Part shown: piece by piece, positions 22,584 through 31,206 of the stretch
Numbering within the stretch: position 1 is the stretch's first letter
How the letters are laid out: every line of letters begins with the position of its first letter
Source of the DNA: DASULK01 sp036381835
Lineage (GTDB): Bacteria; Actinomycetota; Actinomycetes; Mycobacteriales; Micromonosporaceae
Reading direction: 5' to 3'
DNA: 39,684 bases
NCBI GenBank assembly: GCA_036381835.1
Contig: DASVCA010000184.1
Span: forward strand, 1 to 39,684
The notes under the pieces: generated by a model
Seen by the model: the letters and a program-made list of their open reading frames with translations, nothing else
Database searches by the model: none
Told to the model about the DNA's origin: nothing
Translations under genes and position numbers: made by a program

Positions 22584-24310
22584 CCCGGCTGCTGCGTGCC
22601 TACCTGCGGCCGTACACCCGGCTCCTCACCGCCGTGGTGCTGCTGCAACTGGTCGGCACGCTGGCCTCGCTCTATCTGCCGAGCCTCAACGCCGACATCA
22701 TCGACCGGGGCATCGCCCGCGGCGACACCGACTACATCCTGCGCACCGGCGGGTGGATGCTGCTGGTCAGCGGGGCTCAGATCGGCTGCTCGGTCGCGGC
22801 GGTCTACCTCGGTGCGCGTACCGCCATGGGCTTCGGCCGGGACCTGCGTTCGGCGGTCTTCCGGCACGCCATGTCCTTCTCCGCCCGCGAGGTCGCCCAG
22901 TTCGGCGCGCCCTCCCTGATCACCCGGAACACCAACGACGTGCAACAGGTGCAGATGCTCGTGCTGATGAGCTGCACCATGCTGGTCACCGCGCCGATCA
23001 TGGCCTTCGGCGGCGTGGTCATGGCGCTGCGCGAGGACGTCGGACTCTCCTGGCTGATGCTGGTCTGCGTACCGGTGCTGATCCTCGCCGTCGGCTCGGT
23101 CATCCGCCGGATGACCCCGCAGTTCCGGCTCATGCAGACCCGCATCGACACGGTCAACCGGGTGCTGCGCGAGCAGATCACCGGGATCCGGGTGGTGCGG
23201 GCCTTCGTCCGCGAGCGGCACGAGACGGAACGCTTCGCCGCGGCCAACGATGACCTGACCGACACCGCGTTGCGGGTCGGCCGGCTGATGGCGCTGCTCT
23301 TCCCGATCGTGATGCTGGTGCTCAACCTCTCCAGCGTGGCCGTGCTGTGGTTCGGCGCGGCCCGCATCGACACCGGACACATCCAGGTCGGTGCGCTGAC
23401 CGCCTTCCTGAACTATCTGATGCAGATCCTGATGTCGGTCATGATGGCCACGTTCATGCTGATGATGGTGCCCCGGGCGGCGGTCTGCGCCGAACGGATC
23501 TCCGAGGTGCTCGACACCCCGTCCTCGGTCGGCCCGGCGCCGCGGCCGGTCACCGAGGTGACCCGCCGGGCCGAACTGGAACTGCGCGACGTCCGGTTCC
23601 AGTACCCCGGCGCGGCGGCGCCGGTGCTGCGGGACATCTCGTTCCGGGTCGAGGCAGGCCAGACAACCGCGATCGTCGGCAGCACCGGCGCCGGCAAGAC
23701 GACCCTGCTGTCCCTGGTGCCCCGGCTGTTCGACGCCACCGCCGGCACGGTGCTGGTCGACGGGGTGGACGTCCGCGAACTCGACCCCGATCTGCTGTGG
23801 CGCCGGATCGGCCTGGTGCCGCAGCGGCCGTACCTCTTCTCCGGCACGGTGGCCGGCAACCTGCGCTACGGCAAGCCCGACGCGACCGACGAGGAACTGT
23901 GGGCGGCGCTGGAGGTCGCGCAGGCCCGGGACTTCGTCGAGCAGATGTCGGGCGGACTGGATGCCCCGATCGCCCAGGGCGGCACGAACGTCTCCGGCGG
24001 CCAGCGGCAACGTCTCGCCATCGCCCGGGCGTTGGTCCGCCGCCCGGAGATCTACCTGTTCGACGACTCGTTCTCCGCCCTGGACCTCGGCACCGACGCC
24101 CGGCTGCGCGCGGCGCTGCGCCCGCTGACCCGGGACGCCGCGGTGGTCATCGTGGCGCAACGGGTCTCCACCGTCATGGACGCCGACCAGATCATCGTGC
24201 TGGACGACGGCGCGATCGTCGGGATGGGACGGCACGAGGAGCTGCTGGACACCTGCCCGACGTACGCGGAGATCGTGGCGTCCCAGCAGACCGCGGCGAC
24301 CCTGGCATGA
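22577..24310 (+). CDS. ABC exporter half-transporter, degenerate-site partner
   Basis: A 577-residue ABC half-transporter: six membrane helices (about 1-310) then an ATPase domain. Walker A is GSTGAGKTT (about 368), signature VSGGQRQR is canonical. Walker B reads IYLFDDSF, with Asp497 where the catalytic Glu should be, and the switch position reads VAQRVST, with Gln528 instead of His. This is the pattern of the non-catalytic partner in heterodimeric exporters such as TM287/288. The canonical Glu and His are in the next gene. GTG at 22577 is the only usable start in the open frame. Thirty-one bp separate it from its partner. Confidence 0.93.
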   Translation: MLTRLLRAYLRPYTRLLTAVVLLQLVGTLASLYLPSLNADIIDRGIARGDTDYILRTGGWMLLVSGAQIGCSVAAVYLGARTAMGFGRDLRSAVFRHAMSFSAREVAQFGAPSLITRNTNDVQQVQMLVLMSCTMLVTAPIMAFGGVVMALREDVGLSWLMLVCVPVLILAVGSVIRRMTPQFRLMQTRIDTVNRVLREQITGIRVVRAFVRERHETERFAAANDDLTDTALRVGRLMALLFPIVMLVLNLSSVAVLWFGAARIDTGHIQVGALTAFLNYLMQILMSVMMATFMLMMVPRAAVCAERISEVLDTPSSVGPAPRPVTEVTRRAELELRDVRFQYPGAAAPVLRDISFRVEAGQTTAIVGSTGAGKTTLLSLVPRLFDATAGTVLVDGVDVRELDPDLLWRRIGLVPQRPYLFSGTVAGNLRYGKPDATDEELWAALEVAQARDFVEQMSGGLDAPIAQGGTNVSGGQRQRLAIARALVRRPEIYLFDDSFSALDLGTDARLRAALRPLTRDAAVVIVAQRVSTVMDADQIIVLDDGAIVGMGRHEELLDTCPTYAEIVASQQTAATLA

Positions 24311-24341
24311 GCGCGGTCAGGTGCGGCATCGGGGAGAAGGC

Positions 24342-26426
24342 ATGAGCCAGCAGGCAACCGGCACGGCACCGCAACGGCCGTCCGGCCCGCCGGCCCAGGG
24401 TAGACCGGCCGGCCCGCACGGGCGCGGGGGCGGCGGCCCGCACTTCATGGCGGGGATGCCCGCCGAGAAATCGGCCAACTTCGGCCCGTCCGCGAAACGG
24501 CTGATCGGGCGGCTGCGCCCGTACCGCCTGCGCCTGACGGCGATCATCGGCCTGGCCGTGGCGAGCGTGGCGTTGTCCGTGCTCGGACCGAAAGTTCTCG
24601 GCCACGCCACCGATCTGATCTTCTCCGGTCTGATCGGTCGCCAACTGCCGGAAGGGGTGCCCCTCGACCAGGCCGTGGCGGAGGCCCGGGCAGCCGGGAA
24701 CGACCGCTTCGCGGACATGCTCTCCGCCATGGACGTCGTTCCCGGGACGGGGATCGACTTCACCCGGCTCGGGCAGGTGCTGCTGCTGGCGCTCGGCCTG
24801 TACCTCGCGGCCGGCGTGCTCGCCTGGTTACAGGGCTACCTGCTCAACGACGTCGTGCAGCAGTCCGTCAAGCGGCTACGGGCCGAGGTGGAGGACAAGA
24901 TCAACCAGCTGCCGCTGCCGTACTTCGACCGGCAACCGCGCGGTGAGCTGCTCAGCCGGGTCACCAACGACATCGACAACATCGCGCAGAGCCTGCAGCA
25001 GACCCTCAGCCAGCTGCTCACGTCGCTGCTCACCGTCGTCGGCGTGCTCGCCATGATGTTCGTGATCTCGCCGCTGCTGGCGGTGGTGGCCCTGATCGCG
25101 GTGCCACTGTCGGTGCTGGTCACCAGGCAGATCGCGAAACGCTCGCAGCGGCAGTTCATCGCGCAGTGGACGCACACCGGCGCGCTCAACGCCCAGATCG
25201 AGGAGGCGTACACCGGGCACGACCTGGTCAAGGTGTTCGGCCGCCAGCGGGAGGTCGAGGCCGCCTTCACCGCGAAGAACGAGGAACTGTTCAAGGCGAG
25301 TTTCGGCGCGCAGTTCATCTCCGGCGTCATCATGCCGGCGATGATGTTCATCGGAAACCTCAGCTACGTGGCGATCGCCGTGGTAGGCGGCCTGCGGGTG
25401 GCATCCGGCGCGATGAGCCTCGGCGACGTGCAGGCCTTCATCCAGTACTCCCGGCAGTTCACCCATCCGCTGACCCAGGTCGCGTCGATGGCGAACCTGA
25501 TGCAGTCCGGTGTGGCCTCGGCGGAGCGGGTCTTCGAGGTGCTCGACGCGACCGAACAGAGTCCCGACCCGGCCGAGCCGGTCCAGGTCCGGCAGCCGCG
25601 CGGCCGAGTGGAGTTCGAGCGCGTCAGCTTCCGGTACGACCCGGACAAGCCGCTGATCGAGGACCTGTCGCTGGTGGCCGAACCGGGTCACACGGTGGCC
25701 ATCGTGGGACCGACCGGCGCCGGCAAGACCACCCTGGTCAACCTGATCATGCGGTTCTACGAGCTGGACGCGGGCCGGATCACCCTCGACGGGGTGGATA
25801 TAACCACCCTGCGCCGGGACGACCTGCGCGGCGAGATCGGCATGGTGCTGCAGGACACCTGGCTGTTCAACGGCAGCATCCGGGACAACATCGCGTACGG
25901 GCGGCCCGGCGCGACCGAGGAGGAGATCCTGGCCGCGGCGCGGGCCACCTTCGTCGACCGGTTCGTGCGCAGCCTTCCCGACGGCTACGACACCGTCGTC
26001 GACGAGGAGGGCAGCAACCTCAGCGCCGGCGAGAAGCAGCTCATCACGATCGCCCGCGCGTTCCTGTCCGATCCGTCGCTGCTGATCCTGGACGAGGCGA
26101 CCAGCTCGGTGGACACCCGTACGGAACTGCTGCTGCAGCAGGCCATGGCGGCGCTGCGCTCCGACCGCACCAGTTTCGTGATCGCGCATCGGCTGTCGAC
26201 GATCCGGGACGCCGATCTGATCCTGGTGATGGAGCACGGCCGCATCGTCGAGCAGGGCACGCACGAGGAGCTGCTCACCGCACACGGCGCCTACCACCGG
26301 CTGTACCAGGCGCAGTTCTCGCAAGCGGTGGCCGAGATCGACGAGCCGGTCGCGGTCCCGGGCCCGGCGGCTGCCGCGACAGTGGGGCTGCGGCAGCGCT
26401 CCCCCGGGCCATCCCCGCACTCGTGA
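24342..26426 (+). CDS. ABC exporter half-transporter, catalytic partner
   Basis: A 694-residue ABC half-transporter with a Gly/Pro/Arg-rich N-terminal tail (about 40 residues), six membrane helices, and an ATPase domain. Walker A is GPTGAGKTT, Walker B LLILDEATSSVD with catalytic Glu585, switch His616 in VIAHRLST. The signature is LSAGEKQL (560-567) instead of LSGGQ, the matching defect to its partner, so one ATP site of the dimer is consensus and one degenerate. ATG at 24342 has GGGGAG about 7 nt upstream; a longer in-frame start at 24321 is less likely. Probable multidrug or lipid exporter; substrate unknown. Confidence 0.94.
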   Translation: MSQQATGTAPQRPSGPPAQGRPAGPHGRGGGGPHFMAGMPAEKSANFGPSAKRLIGRLRPYRLRLTAIIGLAVASVALSVLGPKVLGHATDLIFSGLIGRQLPEGVPLDQAVAEARAAGNDRFADMLSAMDVVPGTGIDFTRLGQVLLLALGLYLAAGVLAWLQGYLLNDVVQQSVKRLRAEVEDKINQLPLPYFDRQPRGELLSRVTNDIDNIAQSLQQTLSQLLTSLLTVVGVLAMMFVISPLLAVVALIAVPLSVLVTRQIAKRSQRQFIAQWTHTGALNAQIEEAYTGHDLVKVFGRQREVEAAFTAKNEELFKASFGAQFISGVIMPAMMFIGNLSYVAIAVVGGLRVASGAMSLGDVQAFIQYSRQFTHPLTQVASMANLMQSGVASAERVFEVLDATEQSPDPAEPVQVRQPRGRVEFERVSFRYDPDKPLIEDLSLVAEPGHTVAIVGPTGAGKTTLVNLIMRFYELDAGRITLDGVDITTLRRDDLRGEIGMVLQDTWLFNGSIRDNIAYGRPGATEEEILAAARATFVDRFVRSLPDGYDTVVDEEGSNLSAGEKQLITIARAFLSDPSLLILDEATSSVDTRTELLLQQAMAALRSDRTSFVIAHRLSTIRDADLILVMEHGRIVEQGTHEELLTAHGAYHRLYQAQFSQAVAEIDEPVAVPGPAAAATVGLRQRSPGPSPHS

Positions 26427-26474
26427 CCAACGGCGCGGATCACCCCGGGACTCGGCAGCCACCCCGCGCCCGGG

Positions 26475-27878
26475 TCACTCCAGCTCGTGCAGCATCAGCT
26501 GGCGGGCCGCCTCGGTGATCGAGCCGGACAACGACGGGTAGATCGTGAAGGTCTGGGCGAGCTGGTCCACGGTCAGGTGGTTCTCCACGGCCATGGTGAT
26601 CGGCAGGATCAGCTCGCTGGCGCGCGGGGCCACCACCACCCCGCCGATGATCTGACCGCTCGCAGGTCGGCAGAACAGCTTCACGAACCCGTCGCTCAGG
26701 TCGTCCATCTTGGCGCGGGCGTTGCCGGCCAGCGGCAGCATCACCTGTCGCGCCGGCACCGTCCCGGCGTCGACCTCGTTCTGCGACACCCCGACGGTGG
26801 CGAGCTCCGGATCGGTGAAGACGTTGGCCGCGACGGTGCGCAGCCGCAACGGGCGCACCGCCTCGCCGAGCGCGTGCCACATGGCGATCCGCCCCTGCAT
26901 CGCGGCCACGCTGGCCAGCGGCAGCAGCCCGGTGCAGTCGCCGGCGGCGTAGATGCCGGGCACGTTGGTCCGCGACACCCGGTCCACCGCGACGTAGCCG
27001 CCCGGCGAGATCTCCACGCCGTACTCCGCCAGCCCCAGACCGGCGGTGTTCGGCACCGAGCCGACCGCCATCAGCGCGTGCGAACCGGTCACCGTGCGGC
27101 CGTCGGCGAGGACCACCTCGACGCCGTCACCGATCCGGTGCACCGCCTCCGCGCGGGAGTTGTTGAGGATCGTCATGCCCCGCGACCGGAACACCCGCTC
27201 GATCGCCATCGCCGCGTCCGCGTCCTCGTGGGGCATCACCCGGTCCCGGCTGGAGACCAGGGTCACCGGTACGCCCATCGCCAGGTAGGCGCTGGCGAAC
27301 TCGGCCCCGGTCACCCCGGAGCCGACGACGATCAGGTGCTCCGGGAGTTCGGTCAGGTCGTACACCTGTCGCCAGGTGAGGATCCGCTCACCGTCGGGGA
27401 CAGCGGTGGGCAGCACCCGGGGGGTGGCGCCGGTGGCGATCAGCACGGTGGTGGCGTCGATGGTGTACGCGGAGCTGGCCCCCTCCGGCTCGACGACCAC
27501 CTGGTGCGTGTGGCCGAGCGTGTCCTCGCCGAGCCGGGCGGTGCCGTGGACGAAGTTCACCCCGGCCTTGACCAGCTTGGCGTGGATATCGGCCGACTGG
27601 GCCAACGCGAGCCGCTTGACCCGCTGATTGACCGCCGAAAGATCGACGGTGATCGCCTCCAGGCCGTCGGAGTGCACCCCGAACTCCTCCGTGTCCCGGT
27701 ATCCGGTCACCACGGCGGAGCTGGCGATGAAGGTCTTGGACGGGACGCAGTCGGACAGTACGCAGGCACCCCCGGCCCCTTCGGCTTCCACGACGGTCAC
27801 CTCGGCCTCCAACTGCGCGGCCACCAGGGCTGCCTCGTACCCGGCCGGTCCGCCGCCGATCACCACAATTCGCCTCAT
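26475..27878 (-). CDS. lpdA: LpdA-like flavoprotein disulfide reductase homologue / NAD(P)H:quinone reductase
   Basis: A 467-residue protein of the dihydrolipoamide dehydrogenase fold: FAD motif IGGGPAGYEAA (7-17), NAD motif VGSGVTGAEFA, FAD motif AAGDCTG, and a C-terminal dimer domain. The redox pair is present as CVLSDC (Cys39, Cys44). The C-terminal HxxxxE base dyad of true lipoamide dehydrogenase is replaced by Tyr447 and Gly452 (YPSLSG). M. tuberculosis LpdA (Rv3303c) shares the altered C-terminus but is reported also to lack one Cys and acts on quinones. ATG at 27878 has GGGGGAG at 4 nt. Quinone reduction is inferred from the homologue. Confidence 0.9.
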   Translation of the reverse strand: MRRIVVIGGGPAGYEAALVAAQLEAEVTVVEAEGAGGACVLSDCVPSKTFIASSAVVTGYRDTEEFGVHSDGLEAITVDLSAVNQRVKRLALAQSADIHAKLVKAGVNFVHGTARLGEDTLGHTHQVVVEPEGASSAYTIDATTVLIATGATPRVLPTAVPDGERILTWRQVYDLTELPEHLIVVGSGVTGAEFASAYLAMGVPVTLVSSRDRVMPHEDADAAMAIERVFRSRGMTILNNSRAEAVHRIGDGVEVVLADGRTVTGSHALMAVGSVPNTAGLGLAEYGVEISPGGYVAVDRVSRTNVPGIYAAGDCTGLLPLASVAAMQGRIAMWHALGEAVRPLRLRTVAANVFTDPELATVGVSQNEVDAGTVPARQVMLPLAGNARAKMDDLSDGFVKLFCRPASGQIIGGVVVAPRASELILPITMAVENHLTVDQLAQTFTIYPSLSGSITEAARQLMLHELE

Positions 27879-27936
27879 TTACTCCCCCAGAGGTGCGACA
27901 CGCTCACGCGTATTCTCCCCCACGCCGAATCCGGGC

Positions 27937-27942
27937 TATCGT
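27937..27942 (+). promoter_or_regulatory. Leaderless -10 box (TATCGT) of the cyclotransferase-like gene
   Basis: TATCGT 7 nt before the GTG at 27950. Confidence 0.5.
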
Positions 27943-27949
27943 CGTCGCC

Positions 27950-28405
27950 GTGCGTCACTACGCCGCGTACGGCTCTAACCTCGACCCGGATCGGATGCGG
28001 GCCTACTGCCCGCACTCCCCGATGATCGGCACCGGCTGGCTGGAAGGCTGGCGGCTCACCTTCGCCGGGGAGGACGTCATCGGCTGGGAGGGCGCGGTCT
28101 GCACAATCGTCGAGTCCCCCGGCGACCGGGTCTTCGTCGCGCTCTACGACCTGCATCCGTGGGACGAGACGGAGCTCGACAAGGTCGAGGGAGCGACCGG
28201 CGGCACGTACCGGAAGCTCCACGTCCGGGTGGCCACGCTGGACGGCGAGGTGACCGCCTGGGTCTACGTCTTCACCGGGTACGAGGGCGGCCTGCCTACC
28301 GCCTGGTATCTCGCGGAGATCGCCAACGCGGCGCGGAAGGCCGGTGCCCCGGACGACTACGTGACCCAGCTACGGGCCCGCCCCACCCGCACCGCCTCCA
28401 CCTAG
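27950..28405 (+). CDS. Gamma-glutamylcyclotransferase-like protein
   Basis: A 151-residue protein with the GGCT/AIG2 fold. The N-terminal signature YAAYGSNLDPDRM gives the glycine loop that binds the gamma-glutamyl group, and the Glu in KVEGATGG is the likely general acid/base. It may release 5-oxoproline from gamma-glutamyl amino acids or act on a related amide. The GTG at 27950 is chosen because TATCGT is 7 nt upstream and the family begins just before the YGSN motif; an in-frame start at 27893 adds unrelated residues. The stop is shared in a palindromic CTAG with the convergent coiled-coil gene. Confidence 0.87.
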   Translation: MRHYAAYGSNLDPDRMRAYCPHSPMIGTGWLEGWRLTFAGEDVIGWEGAVCTIVESPGDRVFVALYDLHPWDETELDKVEGATGGTYRKLHVRVATLDGEVTAWVYVFTGYEGGLPTAWYLAEIANAARKAGAPDDYVTQLRARPTRTAST

Positions 28406-29280
28406 CCGGTCTCCACGTCGAGCGCCTCGACCGCGGCCTGCACCTCGCCGGTACGGCGACGCGCGGCCACGGCTTCCCGCTCGGCGGCCTTGCGGGCGAG
28501 TTTGCGGCGGGAAACCTCTTCCTCCGCGGCCGCGCGACGGCGTTCCAGCTCGGCCAGGGCGGTCTCGATCTCGGCCAGCACCCGGTCGGCGTCGTGTTCG
28601 GCGGCGACGGCGCGTTCCAGATCGGTTTCCGCCCTCCGCTCCCGCCTGCGGGCCTCCGCCAGCTCGCGCTCCAGCTCGCGACGACGTCTGGCCGTCTGCT
28701 CCGCACGCCGGGCGCGTTCCCCGTCGGCCTTCGCCGGCCGGCGCGCCGGTGCCGCTCCGGCGGCCTCACCGGTGACCAGGCGCAGTCGCGGCCTGGGGGT
28801 CTCCCCGAACCCGGCGTATCGCACGGTGCGGATCAGCCGCCCGGAGCGCACCCGCTCGGCGACCCCCGGGTCCGCCAGCGCCGCGTTGAGGGTCTGCTCC
28901 ACCTCGGCCAGCGGCAGTTTCGCGTGGGATGCGGGCGCGGCTTCACGAGCCAGCACCCGAGCCTCGTCCACCAACGCGGCGACCGCCGACCGGCGCTGGG
29001 CGGTCAGTTCACGCAACTGGGCACCCCGCAGGTCGCGCTGCGCCGCCCGCAACTGCCCGGCGAGATCGACGAGGTCGGCCACCAGGTCCGGGCGCCGCAG
29101 AGCCAGCAGGTTCACCAGCCACGCGGCGACCGTCGGTTTGCGCAGCTTGGCGATTTCCCTGGCCAGGGCGGGATCGCCGGACCGGCGGGCGGCGGCGACC
29201 GCCTCGTCGCGGGCGGCGGTGAACCCGTCGGGCGGTGTGCGGTAGAGCCGCTCGACGAGCTCACGTGGTACCCCGGGCAC
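28402..29280 (-). CDS. Coiled-coil protein, unknown function
   Basis: A 292-residue protein that I do not recognise. The N-terminal half (about 1-130) is helical with short conserved-looking motifs (LRKPTVAAWLVNLLALRRPDL). The centre has GRLIRTVRYAGFGE, and the C-terminal 120 residues are an extreme Arg/Glu/Ala-rich stretch expected to form a long coiled coil. No membrane segment is seen. Start is either the GTG at 29280, 5 nt after the stop of the upstream metallo-hydrolase gene, or the TTG at 29289 that overlaps that stop as TTGA; either way it is translationally linked to it. Probably structural or nucleic-acid binding; this is a guess. Confidence 0.75.
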   Translation of the reverse strand: MPGVPRELVERLYRTPPDGFTAARDEAVAAARRSGDPALAREIAKLRKPTVAAWLVNLLALRRPDLVADLVDLAGQLRAAQRDLRGAQLRELTAQRRSAVAALVDEARVLAREAAPASHAKLPLAEVEQTLNAALADPGVAERVRSGRLIRTVRYAGFGETPRPRLRLVTGEAAGAAPARRPAKADGERARRAEQTARRRRELERELAEARRRERRAETDLERAVAAEHDADRVLAEIETALAELERRRAAAEEEVSRRKLARKAAEREAVAARRRTGEVQAAVEALDVETG

Positions 29281-29285
29281 GGGCG

Positions 29286-29915
29286 TCAACTGATGGTGGT
29301 GCCGGGTTCCAGACGGGAATAGTCGCAGTCGGACAGCCTGGCCATGTTGCCGTCGGTGACCGCGTGCCCGGCGTCGCTGAGCAGCGCGTCGTGCAGCGCG
29401 AACGCCCGGCGGGGCGCGATCGCCCGGACGAAGGCGACCGCCTCGGCGAGCTTGAGCCAGGGCGCGGAGACGGGCACGAAGAGCGTGTCGACGTGCGCCC
29501 CCTGCGGCACGTCGAACGAATCGCCCGGGTGGTAGATCGAATCGTTGATGAGATAGCCGAGGTTCGGCACGCGCGGGATCTCGGGGTGGATCTCGGCGTG
29601 CCAACCTCCGTACGCCTTCACCGTGAACCCCGCCGCGGTGAACGTCTCCCCCGACTCCACGGCCGTCACCACACCGTCGAGGGCGTCCAGCCTGGCCACC
29701 ACGGACGGGTGCGCGTGCACGGTCACCGACGGCCGTTTGCCGAGCGCCTCGGCCAGGGCGTCCACGTCGAGGTGGTCGGCGTGCTCATGGGTGATCAGCA
29801 CCGCGTCGACGCCGTCGAGGGCGGCACGTTCGGTGAAGGTGCCCGGATCCACCACCAGAACCGCGCCGTCGTCCTCGATGCGGACACACGAGTGGCTGAA
29901 CTTGGTCAGTCGCAT
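29286..29915 (-). CDS. Metallo-beta-lactamase-fold hydrolase (UlaG-like)
   Basis: A 209-residue MBL-fold protein. The metal-binding HxHxDH motif is THEHADHLD (about 53-61), preceded by the strand VLVVDPGTF and followed by conserved HP...GD residues (YHPGDSFD). The small size and the KFSHSCVRIEDDG start are typical of the UlaG/YtnP-like 'L-ascorbate-6-P lactonase-like' group with unknown substrates. The ATG at 29915 has GAAGGGG about 5 nt upstream. It is the first gene of a two-gene unit with the coiled-coil protein, and divergent from the lipoprotein gene. Confidence 0.9.
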   Translation of the reverse strand: MRLTKFSHSCVRIEDDGAVLVVDPGTFTERAALDGVDAVLITHEHADHLDVDALAEALGKRPSVTVHAHPSVVARLDALDGVVTAVESGETFTAAGFTVKAYGGWHAEIHPEIPRVPNLGYLINDSIYHPGDSFDVPQGAHVDTLFVPVSAPWLKLAEAVAFVRAIAPRRAFALHDALLSDAGHAVTDGNMARLSDCDYSRLEPGTTIS

Positions 29916-30062
29916 ATCGACCCCTTCTGGCGGCCCGGCGGACCGACATCGTTACGTGCTCGGGACACACGCCGAATCGTGATGTCCCGAGAGGAGTCTG
30001 CCGGAACGAAGGCAGTGGTGGCGTGCGTCTGACAAAACACCCAGTCGGGGATCGGAGGACCA

Positions 30063-31157
30063 ATGCTCAGGATACGACGAGGCGACGTCGGCATGGCGGT
30101 GCTGACTCTCGCCGCGATGCTGGCGCTGGCGGGCTGCTCCGGCGGCGGCGAAGAGGCCGGCGCACCGGCGGCTGACGTGGAAGCGGGCAGGGACGGCGCC
30201 TTGGACCACGACGGGGCCGCCCCGAATCCGGAGCCGGACCCCGGCCGACAGGCGGACCCGGGCGAGCAGGGGGGAGCGGCACCCCCGGCGGGCGGCACGG
30301 CAGCCGCCCGCCGGGCGATCGTCTTCACCGGCTCCATCGTGGTTCGCGTCGAGGACGTGGACGAGGCGGCGGCCCAGGTCGCCGCGATCGTGGCGGGTGC
30401 CGGCGGCTTCGTCGGCGGGGACCAGCGGTACAGCGCGGACTCCCGGTCCGAGGCGAAGTTGACCCTGCGGGTGCCGGCGCGGGAGTTCTACCCGGTCGTG
30501 GAGCGCATCGCCGACCTCGGCGAGCAGGAACGCCGGGACATCAGAACCCAGGACGTGACGGAGGAGGTGCTCGACCTCGACGCCCGGATCGCGACGCAGC
30601 GGGCCCGGGTGGAGAGCGGCCGGCGACTGCTCGCCCGGGCGAAGACCCTGCAGGAGCTGATCCAGTTGGAGGGTGAGCTGGCCAGGCGGGAGGCCGACCT
30701 CGCGTCGCTGGAGGCGAAGAAGCGCCGGCTCGACGACCTGACCGCGCTGTCCACCGTCACCGTCACGCTGCTCGGCCCCAAACCCGAGGTGCCGACCGCC
30801 GGGCCCAAGGCGCCCCAGACCGGTTTCCTGATCGGGCTGCGGGCCGGCTGGAAGGCGTTCGTGGCCTCGGTGCAGGTGCTCCTGACGGTGCTGGGCGCGC
30901 TGCTGCCGTGGGTCGTCACCCTCGCGCTGATCCTGGTTCCGCTCTGGCTGGTCGGCCGCACCCGTCGGGCCCGTCGGCCGGTCGCGCCACCGGTCGGTGG
31001 ACCGACCGGCCCGGGCCCCCTCCCGACGCCCCCGCCGGCCAGGGTTGCGGGCCAGGTCGGTGCGTCCGCGACGGGTCCCGTGCCGGGGGCGCGGGCACCG
31101 CAGGACACGCTGGAAGACTCCGGCGAGGCGGGCGATCCGAAACCGCGCAACGGCTGA
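30063..31157 (+). CDS. DUF4349 domain lipoprotein
   Basis: A 364-residue protein with a lipoprotein signal peptide and lipobox LAGC (Cys25), so it is probably attached to the outer face of the membrane. A disordered acidic/Gly/Pro linker (26-80) leads to the DUF4349 domain (about 85-245), which ends in a two-helix coiled coil (QRARVESGRRLLARAKTL...DLASLEAKKRRL). A membrane helix (about 270-300) and a Pro-rich cytoplasmic tail follow. GGAGG precedes the ATG at 30063 by 5-6 nt. Function of DUF4349 is unknown. A strong hairpin after the stop marks the end. Confidence 0.88.
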   Translation: MLRIRRGDVGMAVLTLAAMLALAGCSGGGEEAGAPAADVEAGRDGALDHDGAAPNPEPDPGRQADPGEQGGAAPPAGGTAAARRAIVFTGSIVVRVEDVDEAAAQVAAIVAGAGGFVGGDQRYSADSRSEAKLTLRVPAREFYPVVERIADLGEQERRDIRTQDVTEEVLDLDARIATQRARVESGRRLLARAKTLQELIQLEGELARREADLASLEAKKRRLDDLTALSTVTVTLLGPKPEVPTAGPKAPQTGFLIGLRAGWKAFVASVQVLLTVLGALLPWVVTLALILVPLWLVGRTRRARRPVAPPVGGPTGPGPLPTPPPARVAGQVGASATGPVPGARAPQDTLEDSGEAGDPKPRNG

Positions 31158-31166
31158 TGCGGCCCC

Positions 31167-31206
31167 GCGGCGCTCTCGGTCAGAACGACCCGGCCGAGAG
31201 CGCCGC
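31167..31206. terminator. 13-bp-stem hairpin overlapping the end of the amidohydrolase gene
   Basis: 31167-31179 pairs perfectly with 31194-31206 around a 14-nt loop. It begins 10 nt after the DUF4349 stop. Its right arm encodes the last codons of the convergent amidohydrolase (stop at 31180-31182), so one structure can end both transcripts. Confidence 0.75.

Noticed and set aside
15819..26426. Methyltransferase, DrrAB exporter, MFS and ABC pair as a secondary-metabolite cluster
   Set aside because: No synthase, cyclase or tailoring core enzyme is present and the genes are interspersed with conserved housekeeping loci in separate transcripts.
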